Assembly (NCBI GenBank): GCA_016794505.1
Contig: JAEUJZ010000160.1
Span: 1 to 64,000 of the forward strand
Direction: 5' to 3'
Length of the DNA stretch: 64,000 nt
Source of the DNA: Myxococcales bacterium
GTDB lineage: Bacteria; Myxococcota_A; Polyangia; Palsa-1104; JAEUJZ01
The position numbers and the translations under genes are program-made. Below, piece by piece: positions 25,945 to 34,873 of this stretch; the stretch's first letter is position 1, and each line of letters opens with the position of its first letter. The notes under the pieces are model-generated. The model saw nothing but the letters and a program-made list of their open reading frames with translations. It had not been told where the DNA came from and searched no databases.

Positions 25945-27297
25945 CTAGGAGTTCCCCGATGCCTGTGGCCGCCCCTCAGGATCATCCCCAGTGTCGATGC
26001 GATGAATGTGCAGGCGGTCGCTCTTTCCTTTGAGCTGAACGTCGCCGGCTGGCTGGCTGCGCAGGCTCTGGCGGAACGTCGCTGGCAAGCGAACGCACAC
26101 TGCGTCTGAGATCAGAAAGTCGGCTCCCAGCTCTTTGCAGGCGCTCTCGATGCGGCTGGCGGTGTTCACGGCGTCGCCGATCACCGTGTATTCCAGGCGG
26201 TCGGCGCTGCCGATGTTGCCGACGACTAGCTGACCAAAGTGAATGCCGATGCCCTGCCGGATGGCGGGCAGACCCTGTTCGGTTCGCTGTCGGTTGAGCG
26301 TCGCAAGCTCGCGCTTCATGGCCAGCCCGGCCCGGACCGCGCGCTCGGCGTCATCGGGGCGCTGCTCTGGCGTGCCGAATGTCGCCATGATGCCGTCGCC
26401 GATGAACTTATCCAGCGTCCCGCCGTGGGCAAAGATGGCGCGCACCATGCGCTCTTGATAGTCGGTCAGAAACGCCAAAAGCTCGTCGGGCGGAAGGCCC
26501 TCGGACAGGGTGGTGAAGTCGCGAATATCGGCGAACAGGACGGCGGCCTGCTGCAGCTTGCCCCCCGGCTTCAGAAAGTCGCTGCTTTCGGTCTGAATCT
26601 TGGCGGCGATCTCAGGCGAAAAATAGCGGGCCAGCTGTCCCGACGCTTTTTCCAGACGCACGCCTTCGATCAGCGCTTGCCGCATGCGATGCGTCAGCAG
26701 CGACAGCAGAACCGCGGCCATCGCCATGTAGATGCCTTCCGTGATCAGCCCCAGCCAGTTGACCTCGGGTCCCATCAGCGCGTGTTCATAGCTGGTGCCA
26801 AACTTCGATCGCGGATCGGCGAGAGCCAGTCGTAGCAGAAACGCTTGCGACACAAAGACCGAGAAGCCGGCCAAAAGCGGTAGCTCGGGGCGGACCGGCA
26901 GCGCGGCCAGCACCAAGAGGAAGAGCGCGAGGCCCCCAGTCACGGCTTTGATCATGTAGCTAGCGGGGATGACAGCGACGCCACCCGCAGCTTGCAGCCA
27001 CACGAAGGGCAGGGCGGTCACCGCGGCTGCGTCGCAGAGGATGACGATCGCACCCGCCAAGAGCACACTGCCGCAGCGCGATACCCACGAGTGCAAGAAC
27101 ACGAGCAGACCCGCCACGATGCCGAGCAAGAGCAGCGTGGGCCGCAGCGCCATCTGCGATCCGCTCGACAGCGGCGCAAAGAGCGCGAGCACGGCGAGCA
27201 CGACCAGGTGGACGCGCAGAAAAAACAAGGTGCCTTGCCGTTCTTTGCTGAGCAGAAGGCGCGCTAGCTCTTCATCCATGCGACTGCAGGCAGTCAT
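25945..27297 (-). CDS. Membrane-bound class III adenylate/guanylate cyclase
   Basis: The 450-residue protein has about six hydrophobic segments in residues 20-215, then a class III cyclase domain from about 245 to 425. Metal-binding aspartates are in FADIRDFTTL and the substrate-related loop DKFIGDGIMATFG is intact. TVIGDAVNTASRIES carries the Asp and Asn-Arg expected of adenylate cyclases. It makes cAMP (or cGMP) at the inner membrane. The start could also be the Met at residue 7. It follows the 172-residue hypothetical gene by 42 bp on the same strand. It differs from the second cyclase at 41721 in having no periplasmic sensor domain. Confidence 0.9.
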   Translation of the reverse strand: MTACSRMDEELARLLLSKERQGTLFFLRVHLVVLAVLALFAPLSSGSQMALRPTLLLLGIVAGLLVFLHSWVSRCGSVLLAGAIVILCDAAAVTALPFVWLQAAGGVAVIPASYMIKAVTGGLALFLLVLAALPVRPELPLLAGFSVFVSQAFLLRLALADPRSKFGTSYEHALMGPEVNWLGLITEGIYMAMAAVLLSLLTHRMRQALIEGVRLEKASGQLARYFSPEIAAKIQTESSDFLKPGGKLQQAAVLFADIRDFTTLSEGLPPDELLAFLTDYQERMVRAIFAHGGTLDKFIGDGIMATFGTPEQRPDDAERAVRAGLAMKRELATLNRQRTEQGLPAIRQGIGIHFGQLVVGNIGSADRLEYTVIGDAVNTASRIESACKELGADFLISDAVCVRLPATFRQSLRSQPAGDVQLKGKSDRLHIHRIDTGDDPEGRPQASGNS

Positions 27298-27339
27298 GGT
27301 CTGTAGAGCGTAGCGCAGTCGAGGCCGGTGAGGGGCTTG

Positions 27340-27858
27340 CTAGAGACCGCGAACGTACTCGGCGGTGGCCTGCCGCGAGCGCAGGTCCACGACCTGATCG
27401 CGCCACAGATCCTGCACGATCAGGCGCAGCCCTTGCCCCAGTGCGTGCAGCAGATCGATCAGCGCTTCATTCGGCGGGCCTGGATGCAGGTGCAGCGTGG
27501 TCACCAGGCCTTCGCGGTGGCTGCCATACAGCACATGATTTCCGTCGCTGTACGCGTATGCGTTGGGCAGATCTTCGCGATAGCTGGAATACCCCGAAGT
27601 GACGCGCGGAATGCGCTGCCAGGGCGCTCCAAGCAAGCTGGCCAGCGTCGACAGAGACACGGCCCGCAGCGAGAGCGGAACCAGTGGCTCAGGCGCGACA
27701 TAGACATCGGTATAGCCAAGGCCATCGGGGGCGCGATGCGCGTCTGCGTGGGCCGTGGCCTCGTCGACCACCGACTGTGCATGCGCGTGATTTTCCACCG
27801 GGATGAGATCGATCATCCCCCACTCGTCCTCGTGTAGATCAAAACAGTCTAAAGACAT
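27340..27858 (-). CDS. Hypothetical protein, 172 aa
   Basis: I do not recognise this protein. The ATG at 27858 (MSLDCFDLHEDEW) gives an acidic soluble product with no signal or membrane segment; a longer form from 27906 is possible. It has several short motifs rich in His and Tyr (LVTTLHLHPGPPNEALIDLLHALG) and an amphipathic C-terminal helix. It is upstream of the cyclase gene and divergent from the hydrolase gene, and may be cotranscribed with the cyclase. Confidence 0.6.
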   Translation of the reverse strand: MSLDCFDLHEDEWGMIDLIPVENHAHAQSVVDEATAHADAHRAPDGLGYTDVYVAPEPLVPLSLRAVSLSTLASLLGAPWQRIPRVTSGYSSYREDLPNAYAYSDGNHVLYGSHREGLVTTLHLHPGPPNEALIDLLHALGQGLRLIVQDLWRDQVVDLRSRQATAEYVRGL

Positions 27859-27980
27859 CGGGAACCTATCGACACAGGCGCGATCGGCCGCGCGCATCAC
27901 GGGCACTCATCGTGCAGCAGGCAGCGACTGCCCATTGTACGGATGTTGGCCGCGGGAGGGAGCTTGATATAGTCGCGGCG

Positions 27981-28967
27981 ATGAGTCGACCTAGTACCAG
28001 CGAGCCGTCGCATGCTGCCCAGACAGAGGACGGGCCACCTTCGGGAGCCGCCGGCCGATCCTCTTGCACGACGCCGCTTGAGATCATGCGCTCTGAGACG
28101 TTTCCCTTCGCCGAGCGCTTTGCCGAGGACGTGTCCCCGCTGGGGCCGATCGCCTACTTTTTGGGCGGCGAGTCGCGCGGCCTGCCCGATGTCGTGCTGC
28201 TGCATGCCTTGGGGATGAACTACACCGAGTGGGAGCTTGTGGCGCCGCGGCTTGCACAGCACACGCGGGTCGTCGGGCTCGACATGCTGGGCTGTGGTCA
28301 CAGCGTGCAGCCGACCCGGCCCTATGGTCTGCGCGAGATCGCGCAGTCGGTCTGGGGGCTGATCAACAAGCTGGGCCTGCGTCGCCCGGTCTTGATGGGG
28401 CACTCGTTCGGGGGGCGTGTCGCGCTCGATCTCGCGCTGAAAGAGCCGCGCCATTTTTCGGGCCTGATGCTGCTCAACAGCGCTGGGTTTATTCGCTATC
28501 CGTCGCTGTATGAGCGGATCGGTCGCGTCGTGCTGAAGCCGAAGGTGGTGGGGACGCTGCTCTTGGCGGCCGGGCCGGTTTTGGCGCGGCGGATCTTTGC
28601 CAACGACACACCGCAGAGCGATCGCTTCATGTCGCAGGTGCTGGGGCGCTGGGAGACCGCCTTTCCCTATCGCTTTGCCCAGCACGCCTGCCCGATGCTG
28701 TCTGACTTGGTGTCGGATGTGCTGGACCGCTTATCCGAGCTGAACCTGCCGATTTCCATCTTGTGGGGCGAACACGACGTGCTGCTTCCCTATCGCGAGG
28801 TCGAGCCCGCGCTGCGTCGGCTGAGCGATGTGCAGATCGACGTCCTGCGCGCCTGCGGCCACATGCCCAACCTAGAGCAGCCAGAGGCCGTCTGCGATGC
28901 GACGCTGCGCTTGCTGCGTCGGGCCAAGCCAGCCGGTGGGACCGTCGATGTCGCGCCGCGCCCCTAG
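27981..28967 (+). CDS. Alpha/beta-hydrolase
   Basis: The ATG at 27981 gives 328 residues. The hydrolase fold is clear: VVLLHALGMN (oxyanion region), the nucleophile Ser142 in MGHSFGG, the acid in ILWGEHD and the base in RACGHMPNLEQPE. The lid region (residues of about 170-240) is hydrophobic. The first 35 residues are Ser/Pro-rich and disordered. The substrate is probably a small ester or acyl compound but cannot be told. The next gene starts inside its 3' end, overlapping 20 bases. Confidence 0.85.
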   Translation: MSRPSTSEPSHAAQTEDGPPSGAAGRSSCTTPLEIMRSETFPFAERFAEDVSPLGPIAYFLGGESRGLPDVVLLHALGMNYTEWELVAPRLAQHTRVVGLDMLGCGHSVQPTRPYGLREIAQSVWGLINKLGLRRPVLMGHSFGGRVALDLALKEPRHFSGLMLLNSAGFIRYPSLYERIGRVVLKPKVVGTLLLAAGPVLARRIFANDTPQSDRFMSQVLGRWETAFPYRFAQHACPMLSDLVSDVLDRLSELNLPISILWGEHDVLLPYREVEPALRRLSDVQIDVLRACGHMPNLEQPEAVCDATLRLLRRAKPAGGTVDVAPRP

Positions 28968-29832
28968 CCCGCGTCTACGCTCCACCCGTCGGCTGCTGCG
29001 TCGCCGACTGCCATGGGCGGCCTGGGCTCTTGTGGCTGGTCTGCTGACCGCGGCCTCGCCGGCACGGGCGCATCAGCAGTTCGCTCCGTCGACGGTGAAC
29101 CGCTATGGCAAGCTGGTCCTGTCGCAGGCCCATGGGCTGCGGCTGTTCTATACGCTGATGGTCGGTGAAGTGCCGGCTTTCGCGCTGCGGACGCAGGCCG
29201 ACCGCAACCACGACGGCATGCTGGACCGCGACGAGCAAGCGCAGCTTTGCACCCGCTTGGGAGCGGTGCTGCAAGACGGCCTGAGCCTGTGGATCGACGA
29301 TCAGCCGCAGCGCCTGATCTGGGACGCGCCGCAGTGTGCGCTTTCGGGAAGCGCGGCCCAGGCCAGCGACGCCGTGGCTGCGCTGCCGATTGCCATGGAA
29401 CGCTCGACGAGCACGGCGTTTTCGCTTCCGCGCGGGGTGTCGCGCATCGTGCGCTATGACGACCGTGTGGCCATGCCTCCGGTCGGCGAGGTCGAGCTGC
29501 GCATCGAGGACGGACCCGACCTGCGTCTGCTTGCGACCTGGCAAGGCTCGGCTCCCCCTGACTCTGCGGCTGCGCCGCCGCCTGTCGGTTCAGCTCAAGA
29601 CGGGCAGCCGTCCCCCATCCAGCGGGTCTTTCAGGCGCTGGGGCCCCCGCGGTCGTCGATGTCGGATCGATCGATCTCGCTGCGCGTGGCGTCGACCCAT
29701 GCGCAGCCCCTGTCGGGCTCGTCCCGTCGCCCACCCGTCGTGCTTCTGGGGCTGCTCGGGCTGCTGGCGCTCATCGCGGGAGGCTTCGTCCTCGCACTGC
29801 GGGCCCGCAAGAGCGTGGCGCATCCCAATTAG
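28948..29832 (+). CDS. Exported membrane-anchored protein with EF-hand-like motif
   Basis: The ATG at 28948 begins a basic signal sequence (RRLLRRRLPWAAWALVAGLLTAASPARAH), giving 294 residues. Residues near 90-105 carry ADRNHDGMLDRDEQ, a close match to a calcium-binding EF-hand loop. The C-terminus has a single membrane helix (PPVVLLGLLGLLALIAGGFVLALRAR) followed by a basic tail. The domain is periplasmic. The function is unknown; the layout resembles accessory subunits of metal-uptake or membrane enzymes. It overlaps the hydrolase gene by 20 bases. Confidence 0.6.
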   Translation: MSRRAPSPRLRSTRRLLRRRLPWAAWALVAGLLTAASPARAHQQFAPSTVNRYGKLVLSQAHGLRLFYTLMVGEVPAFALRTQADRNHDGMLDRDEQAQLCTRLGAVLQDGLSLWIDDQPQRLIWDAPQCALSGSAAQASDAVAALPIAMERSTSTAFSLPRGVSRIVRYDDRVAMPPVGEVELRIEDGPDLRLLATWQGSAPPDSAAAPPPVGSAQDGQPSPIQRVFQALGPPRSSMSDRSISLRVASTHAQPLSGSSRRPPVVLLGLLGLLALIAGGFVLALRARKSVAHPN

Positions 29833-29834
29833 TT

Positions 29835-29884
29835 TGTATTTATATTGAAATATAAAACAAAATAATAATCAGAATAAAATTCTA
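29835..29884. terminator. AT-rich inverted repeat between convergent genes
   Basis: TTTATATT (29839-29846) and AATATAAA (29849-29856) are complementary with a 2-base centre, so a 7-bp stem with a 4-base loop can form. The surrounding 50 bp is nearly all A and T, in contrast with the GC-rich genes. It ends the EF-hand gene and the kinase gene, which converge here. Confidence 0.55.
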
Positions 29885-31402
29885 CTACGGAAGCGCTGAC
29901 TGGCCACTTGATTTCTTGTTGGGTTGCTTGCTGGCGGGCTTCTTGGGCGGTGGCTCTTTCTTCTTTTTAAATTTCTCGGCGACCTTGCCGGCGAACTTTT
30001 TGACCGATGCCGAGATGCGCTTGAGGACCGGTTTTTTCGCGGGGGGCACAGGCTGCGGCGACAGGGTCACTTGCGCGTGCTCGTCGCTGGCCAGGCTGAC
30101 CGAGATCGACTGTTCCTGATAGCCGGCCAAGCGCAGCACCAGCTTTCGCGTGCCGTCTTGGGGGGGCGACTGGCGTGAAAAGGGGGTCTTGCCCAGAACC
30201 TCGCTGCTGCTGGCGTCGACGAGCGTAGCGCCCAGCGGCGTGCTGTCGACGCGCAGGGTCACGGGCTTGGGTGTCTCGACGACAAGCTGGGCCGCCGGCT
30301 GTGTAGAGGCTGGGGCTGGGGACAGGCGGCCCGTAGCGAAGAGCTGCCGAAGCGTCAAAGCCCCGACGAGCAGCAACAAGAGCGAGATGCCCCCGACCGC
30401 TCGGCGCAGCGAGCGCTTTCTGGGGCCCTGGCCCGTGGTCTCGCCGGCCCCCTGGCCCAGCGTCGAGGCGACACCCAGCGCAAGCTGACTGTCGGCCGAC
30501 AGCACGCGGGACGGCTCGACGAACTCGCGGCGGGGGGGCGATGGCAGGCCCTTTGCGATCTCCTCTAGCTCTTTCTGCGCGTCGCGCATCGTCGGCCGCT
30601 CGTCCTTGGACTTGACGAGCATGCGATCGACCAAGCCGGACAGAGCGTCCGGGATCGTCGGTACGTGCTGGGCCAAGGGCACGGGCTGCTTGAACAGGTG
30701 CTGCCCGATGACTTGGCCGGTGCCTTCTCCGACGAAGGGCGGGCGGCCGGCCAGCATTTCATACAGCATGCAGCCGAGCGCATACACATCGCTCTGGGCA
30801 TCGACCCGGCCCGCGCCTTCGCACTGCTCGGGAGACATGTAAAGCGGCGTGCCGAACACGGCCTGCGACTGCGTCTTGACGAAGACGGCTTCGCGCACCT
30901 CGGACAGCTTGGCCAAGCCGAAGTCCAGCACTTTCAGCCGCTCTCCCGTCGCCATAGCCGGATCCGGGACCAGCATGACGTTGCCCGGCTTGAGATCGCG
31001 ATGTACCACGCCGTGCTTGTGACAGGCGGCGAGCGCCGAGGCGATCTGGATGCCGACGCTGACGGCTTCTTCCGGCGACAGCTTGCCGCCGCTGGCCTCG
31101 ATGCGCTGGGCCAGCGTCTCGCCCGGCAGGTATTCCATGACCAGATAGCCCGAGCCGTCCGAGAGGCTGCCGAAGTCAGTGACCTGGACGAGGCCAGCGT
31201 GGCGAATGATGTTGGCAGCGCGAGCTTCGTTGATGAAGCGGTTGATGGCATCGGTGCCGCGACTGGCGTCGGGATGCAGCACCTTGATGGCGACCTGGCG
31301 GTGGATGGTCTGGTGGACCGCCTCATAGACAGCGCCCATGCCGCCTTCACCGATCAGGCGGGTGACGCGGTAGGGGCCGATCTCGGTAGGCAGTCTGTCC
31401 AT
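29885..31402 (-). CDS. Ser/Thr protein kinase with PEGA domain
   Basis: The ATG at 31402 (MDRLPTEIGPYRV) gives 505 residues. The kinase core is complete: Gly loop GEGGMGAVY (18-26), Lys40, HRDLKPGN (135-141, catalytic Asp136), DFG (160-162). A transmembrane helix (about 337-350) places the C-terminus outside. A PEGA domain (about 380-450) follows, then a tail rich in Lys and Pro (KKFAGKVAEKFKKKKEPPPKK). Such kinases regulate by phosphorylating cytoplasmic partners in response to envelope signals. The basic tail may bind the cell wall. It is divergent from pntA. Confidence 0.9.
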   Translation of the reverse strand: MDRLPTEIGPYRVTRLIGEGGMGAVYEAVHQTIHRQVAIKVLHPDASRGTDAINRFINEARAANIIRHAGLVQVTDFGSLSDGSGYLVMEYLPGETLAQRIEASGGKLSPEEAVSVGIQIASALAACHKHGVVHRDLKPGNVMLVPDPAMATGERLKVLDFGLAKLSEVREAVFVKTQSQAVFGTPLYMSPEQCEGAGRVDAQSDVYALGCMLYEMLAGRPPFVGEGTGQVIGQHLFKQPVPLAQHVPTIPDALSGLVDRMLVKSKDERPTMRDAQKELEEIAKGLPSPPRREFVEPSRVLSADSQLALGVASTLGQGAGETTGQGPRKRSLRRAVGGISLLLLLVGALTLRQLFATGRLSPAPASTQPAAQLVVETPKPVTLRVDSTPLGATLVDASSSEVLGKTPFSRQSPPQDGTRKLVLRLAGYQEQSISVSLASDEHAQVTLSPQPVPPAKKPVLKRISASVKKFAGKVAEKFKKKKEPPPKKPASKQPNKKSSGQSALP

Positions 31403-31706
31403 GCGTATCAGTGTACTCCCTCTGCGACATGGGACGACGGGGCCACCACGGCGAAGTGCCGCGGGGTAGCGATGGCTCGCACGAAAAAGGGTCCGGCGCG
31501 CAGGCGTAGCGGCAGCAGAACCGTGGCAATGTCTGGCCCAAAAAGGCATTGGCTACGTCGCTGTAGAGAGCGGGCAAAAGTCGCTCTTTGTCCCGGCGCC
31601 CGCATCGTGGATACTCCGGCGAAAGCGGCGGCAAGCGGACCTTTGGGGGGCGAAGAGCCAAGCCCGACGGCGTGTCCTTCTGGCGGCCGCGTGGGAGCAA
31701 AGCGAA
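31403..31706. other. Divergent promoter region between kinase and transhydrogenase genes
   Basis: This 304-bp gap has no gene that I can support. The pntA start at 31707 is preceded by GGGAGC about nine bases away as the ribosome site. No clear promoter motif or inverted repeat was found. Confidence 0.5.
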
Positions 31707-33329
31707 ATGAAAGTGGGAATCGTCAAGGAGATCCGGCCCGGCGAGCGGCGCGTGGCCGTGACGCCCGAGACCGTGGCCAAGCTATCCAAGCTTGGCTTCG
31801 AGGTGCTGATCGAAAGCGGAGCCGGTGAGGCCGCGGCATTTTCCGACGGAGAATACGAAAAAGCTGGGGCGCAGATCAGGGCGGATACCAAGTCGGTGTG
31901 GGCCGCAAACATCGTGCTGAAAGTCCAGCCGCCCGAGTCGCATCCGACGCTCGGCTGTCACGAGGCGGAGCTGCTGCAGCCGGGGGCGACGCTGATCTCG
32001 TTTATTTGGCCGCACAAGAACAAAGAGCTTGTCGAGCGCTTGCGGGCTCGCGGCGCCACCGTGCTGGCCATGGATCAGATCCCGCGCATCAGCCGCGCGC
32101 AGAAGATGGACGCGCTGTCGTCGATGGCCAACATCGCTGGCTACCGCGCCGTCATCGAGGCCGCGAGCTTTTTTGGTCGCTTCTTTACGGGCCAGATGAC
32201 GGCCGCTGGCAAGGTGCCTCCGGCGAAGGTGCTGGTCATCGGGGCCGGTGTCGCGGGCCTGTCGGCAATTGGCGCGGCGCGAGGCCTGGGCGCGGTGGTG
32301 CGCGCGTTCGATACGCGGCCGGCAGTGCGCGAACAAGTGTCCAGCATGGGCGCCGACTTTCTGGAAGTGAAGATCGAGGAAGACGGCAGCGGTGAAGGCG
32401 GCTATGCCCGCGAGATGAGCCCGGCGTTTATCGCGGCCGAGATGGCGCTGTTTGAAGCCCAGGCGCGTGACGTCGACATCATCATCACCACGGCGCTGAT
32501 TCCGGGAAAGCCGGCGCCGCAGCTTCTGACGGAAAAGACCGTCGAGCTGATGCGGCCCGGCAGCGTCATCGTCGATCTGGCTGCAGAAGCGGGAGGCAAC
32601 TGCGCACTGACCCAGCCCGGCTCGGTGATCACTCACAAGGGCGTCACCATCATCGGCTATGTCGATATGCCCAGCCGCTTGGCTCCGACGGCGAGCGCGC
32701 TATACGGCAACAACTTGGTTCACCTGCTGGCCGACATGGGCGGCGCCAAGTCGTGGCACATCGACGAAGCCGACGAGGTCGTGCGCGGCGCGCTGATCTT
32801 GCTCGAAGGCAAGCTGATGTGGCCGCCGCCCAAGCCTGCGACGCCGCCACCGCACGATGCGAACGCCGTCAAGAAGCCAGCACCTCGCGCGTCTAGCTCG
32901 TCGGTGCCGGCGCTGCCGGCGATCAAAGCCGCAGGGCACGGCGGCAAAGGTGGCAAAGAGTCGGGACACGGCGTGCAGCGCATCAGCGGCCGCAGTCAGA
33001 CCATCGCGCTGTCGGTGGTCGGCGTCGTGCTGCTGGGTCTGGGTGCCGTCGCTCCGCCGGCCTTTTTGGCCCACTTTACGGTGTTTGTGCTGTCCTGCTT
33101 CGTCGGCTGGCAGGTGGTGTGGAACGTCACGCCCGCCCTGCACACGCCGCTGATGAGCGTCACCAACGCCATCTCGGGCATCATCGTCCTCGGGGGCATG
33201 CTCAAGATCGCGCACTCGGACAAGCCGGTGGTGATTGGGCTGGGCGTCGCGGCGGTGCTGCTGGCCGCCATCAACATCGCCGGGGGCTTCCTGGTTACGC
33301 AGCGCATGCTGAGGATGTTTCAGAAATGA
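31707..33329 (+). CDS. pntA: NAD(P) transhydrogenase subunit alpha
   Basis: PntA is the NAD(H)-binding subunit of the proton-translocating transhydrogenase, which makes NADPH from NADH using the proton gradient. The 540-residue protein starts MKVGIVKEIRPGERRVAVTPE and has the conserved RAQKMDALSSMANIAGY and the NAD fold VLVIGAGVAGLSAIGAARGLGA. Four membrane helices are in the last 100 residues. Between about 370 and 430 a Pro/Ala/Gly/His-rich linker (HGGKGGKESGHG) joins the two parts. The stop overlaps the pntB start as ATGA, so the subunits are coupled. Confidence 0.95.
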   Translation: MKVGIVKEIRPGERRVAVTPETVAKLSKLGFEVLIESGAGEAAAFSDGEYEKAGAQIRADTKSVWAANIVLKVQPPESHPTLGCHEAELLQPGATLISFIWPHKNKELVERLRARGATVLAMDQIPRISRAQKMDALSSMANIAGYRAVIEAASFFGRFFTGQMTAAGKVPPAKVLVIGAGVAGLSAIGAARGLGAVVRAFDTRPAVREQVSSMGADFLEVKIEEDGSGEGGYAREMSPAFIAAEMALFEAQARDVDIIITTALIPGKPAPQLLTEKTVELMRPGSVIVDLAAEAGGNCALTQPGSVITHKGVTIIGYVDMPSRLAPTASALYGNNLVHLLADMGGAKSWHIDEADEVVRGALILLEGKLMWPPPKPATPPPHDANAVKKPAPRASSSSVPALPAIKAAGHGGKGGKESGHGVQRISGRSQTIALSVVGVVLLGLGAVAPPAFLAHFTVFVLSCFVGWQVVWNVTPALHTPLMSVTNAISGIIVLGGMLKIAHSDKPVVIGLGVAAVLLAAINIAGGFLVTQRMLRMFQK

Positions 33330-34819
33330 GCAGTCTGCCTCTCTACTCTTCGTGGCTTCTCGCGAGCGCTTCAGCAAGTGGCTCAGCTTTGGCCAACTTG
33401 TCGACGGTGGCCTACCTTTTGGCCGGCGTATTGTTCGTCCTTAGCTTAGGCGGTCTGTCGGCGCAGGACTCGGCGCGACGCGGCAACCTGCTGGGCACCA
33501 TTGGCATGCTGATCGCCGTCGGTATCACGACGGTGGTGGGAGCCGGCGGCTACGGTCCCTTGGGTGCGGCGCTTCTCGGCGGCGGTCTCATCGGTGCGGT
33601 GCTAGCGGCGCGCGTCGCGATGACCAGCATGCCCGAGCTAGTCGCCATCCTGCACAGCTTCGTCGGCTTGGCCGCAGTGCTGGTCGGCATTGCCTCGTAC
33701 CTGGATCCCGGCGAGCTTTTGTCGCCGGTCGAAGCGCGCATCCACGAGGTCGAGATCTTTGTCGGTGTGTTCATCGGCGCGATCACGTTTACGGGATCGT
33801 TGATCGCGTTTGGCAAGCTGCGCGGACAGATTCGCAGCAAGCCGCTTCTGCTGCCAGGGCGGCACTACCTGAACCTAGCGATGCTCGCGGTCACGGTCTT
33901 TTTGGGCATGCGCTTCGTCGGAGCCCCCACGCTGGCGGCGCAGAACGAGCTTCTCATCATGACCGGGCTCGCGGGTGTGCTGGGCATTCACTTGGTGATG
34001 GCGATTGGCGGTGCGGACATGCCGGTGGTGGTGTCGATGCTCAACAGCTATTCCGGGTGGGCCGCCGCCGCGGCTGGCTTCATGCTGAACAACGACCTGT
34101 TGATCATCACGGGCGCGCTCGTCGGCAGCTCGGGGGCGATCTTGAGCTACATCATGTGCCGCGCGATGAACCGCTCGATCGCCAACGTCATCTTCGGTGG
34201 CTTCGGAGCCGACGAAGGCGCGGCGCCCGCCAAGCGCGACAAAGACGGGAAAGACGGAAAGGATCAGAAAGTGCAGTCCGTCACCGCTGCCGATACCGCC
34301 GATCTGATGCGCGAAGCCAAGTCGGTGATCGTCGTTCCAGGCTATGGCATGGCAGTGGCGCATGCACAGTACCCGCTTTATGAAGTCGCCCAGATCCTGC
34401 GGTCCCGCGGCTGCAGCGTCCGTTTCGCCATTCATCCCGTCGCTGGCCGCTTGCCAGGGCACATGAACGTGCTTCTGGCGGAAGCGAAAGTGCCGTACGA
34501 CATCGTGCTGGAAATGGACGAGATCAACGCCGACTTTCCCGAGACCGACGTCGTCCTGGTCATCGGTGCCAACGACATCGTCAACCCCGGCGCGCTCGAC
34601 GATGCGGCGAGCCCGATCTATGGCATGCCAGTCTTGGAAGTGTGGAAGGCCAAGACCTGCGTGGTCATGAAGCGCAGCATGGCGTCGGGCTATGCCGGCG
34701 TCGAAAACCCGCTGTTCTTTCACCCCGCGACGCGCATGCTATTCGGCGACGCCAAGAAGAATGTCGATGCGATCCTCGACGCTCTGCGCCAAAAGAACTC
34801 GCAGCCGCCCGCCGAATAA
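33326..34819 (+). CDS. pntB: NAD(P) transhydrogenase subunit beta
   Basis: PntB holds most of the membrane channel and the NADP(H)-binding domain. The ATG at 33326 overlaps the pntA stop by 4 bases and gives 497 residues. About eight or nine hydrophobic segments occupy residues 20-290. The C-terminal domain has the NADP-binding motifs VIVVPGYGMAVAHAQYPLYE, HPVAGRLPGHMNVLLAEA, VVLVIGANDIVNPGA and MKRSMASGYAGVENPLFF. A charged insert (KRDKDGKDGKDQK) joins the membrane part to this domain. Together with pntA it forms the complete enzyme. Confidence 0.95.
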   Translation: MSSLPLYSSWLLASASASGSALANLSTVAYLLAGVLFVLSLGGLSAQDSARRGNLLGTIGMLIAVGITTVVGAGGYGPLGAALLGGGLIGAVLAARVAMTSMPELVAILHSFVGLAAVLVGIASYLDPGELLSPVEARIHEVEIFVGVFIGAITFTGSLIAFGKLRGQIRSKPLLLPGRHYLNLAMLAVTVFLGMRFVGAPTLAAQNELLIMTGLAGVLGIHLVMAIGGADMPVVVSMLNSYSGWAAAAAGFMLNNDLLIITGALVGSSGAILSYIMCRAMNRSIANVIFGGFGADEGAAPAKRDKDGKDGKDQKVQSVTAADTADLMREAKSVIVVPGYGMAVAHAQYPLYEVAQILRSRGCSVRFAIHPVAGRLPGHMNVLLAEAKVPYDIVLEMDEINADFPETDVVLVIGANDIVNPGALDDAASPIYGMPVLEVWKAKTCVVMKRSMASGYAGVENPLFFHPATRMLFGDAKKNVDAILDALRQKNSQPPAE

Positions 34820-34873
34820 GACGGTGGCCAAGCGCGCTGCGACCCCAGTCTGCTAACGCCACGTAGTGAACCG

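Noticed and set aside
29839..29856. Remnant of a mobile element in the AT-rich patches
   Set aside because: The patches at four places share composition but not sequence, and no coding remnant or target-site duplication is visible.
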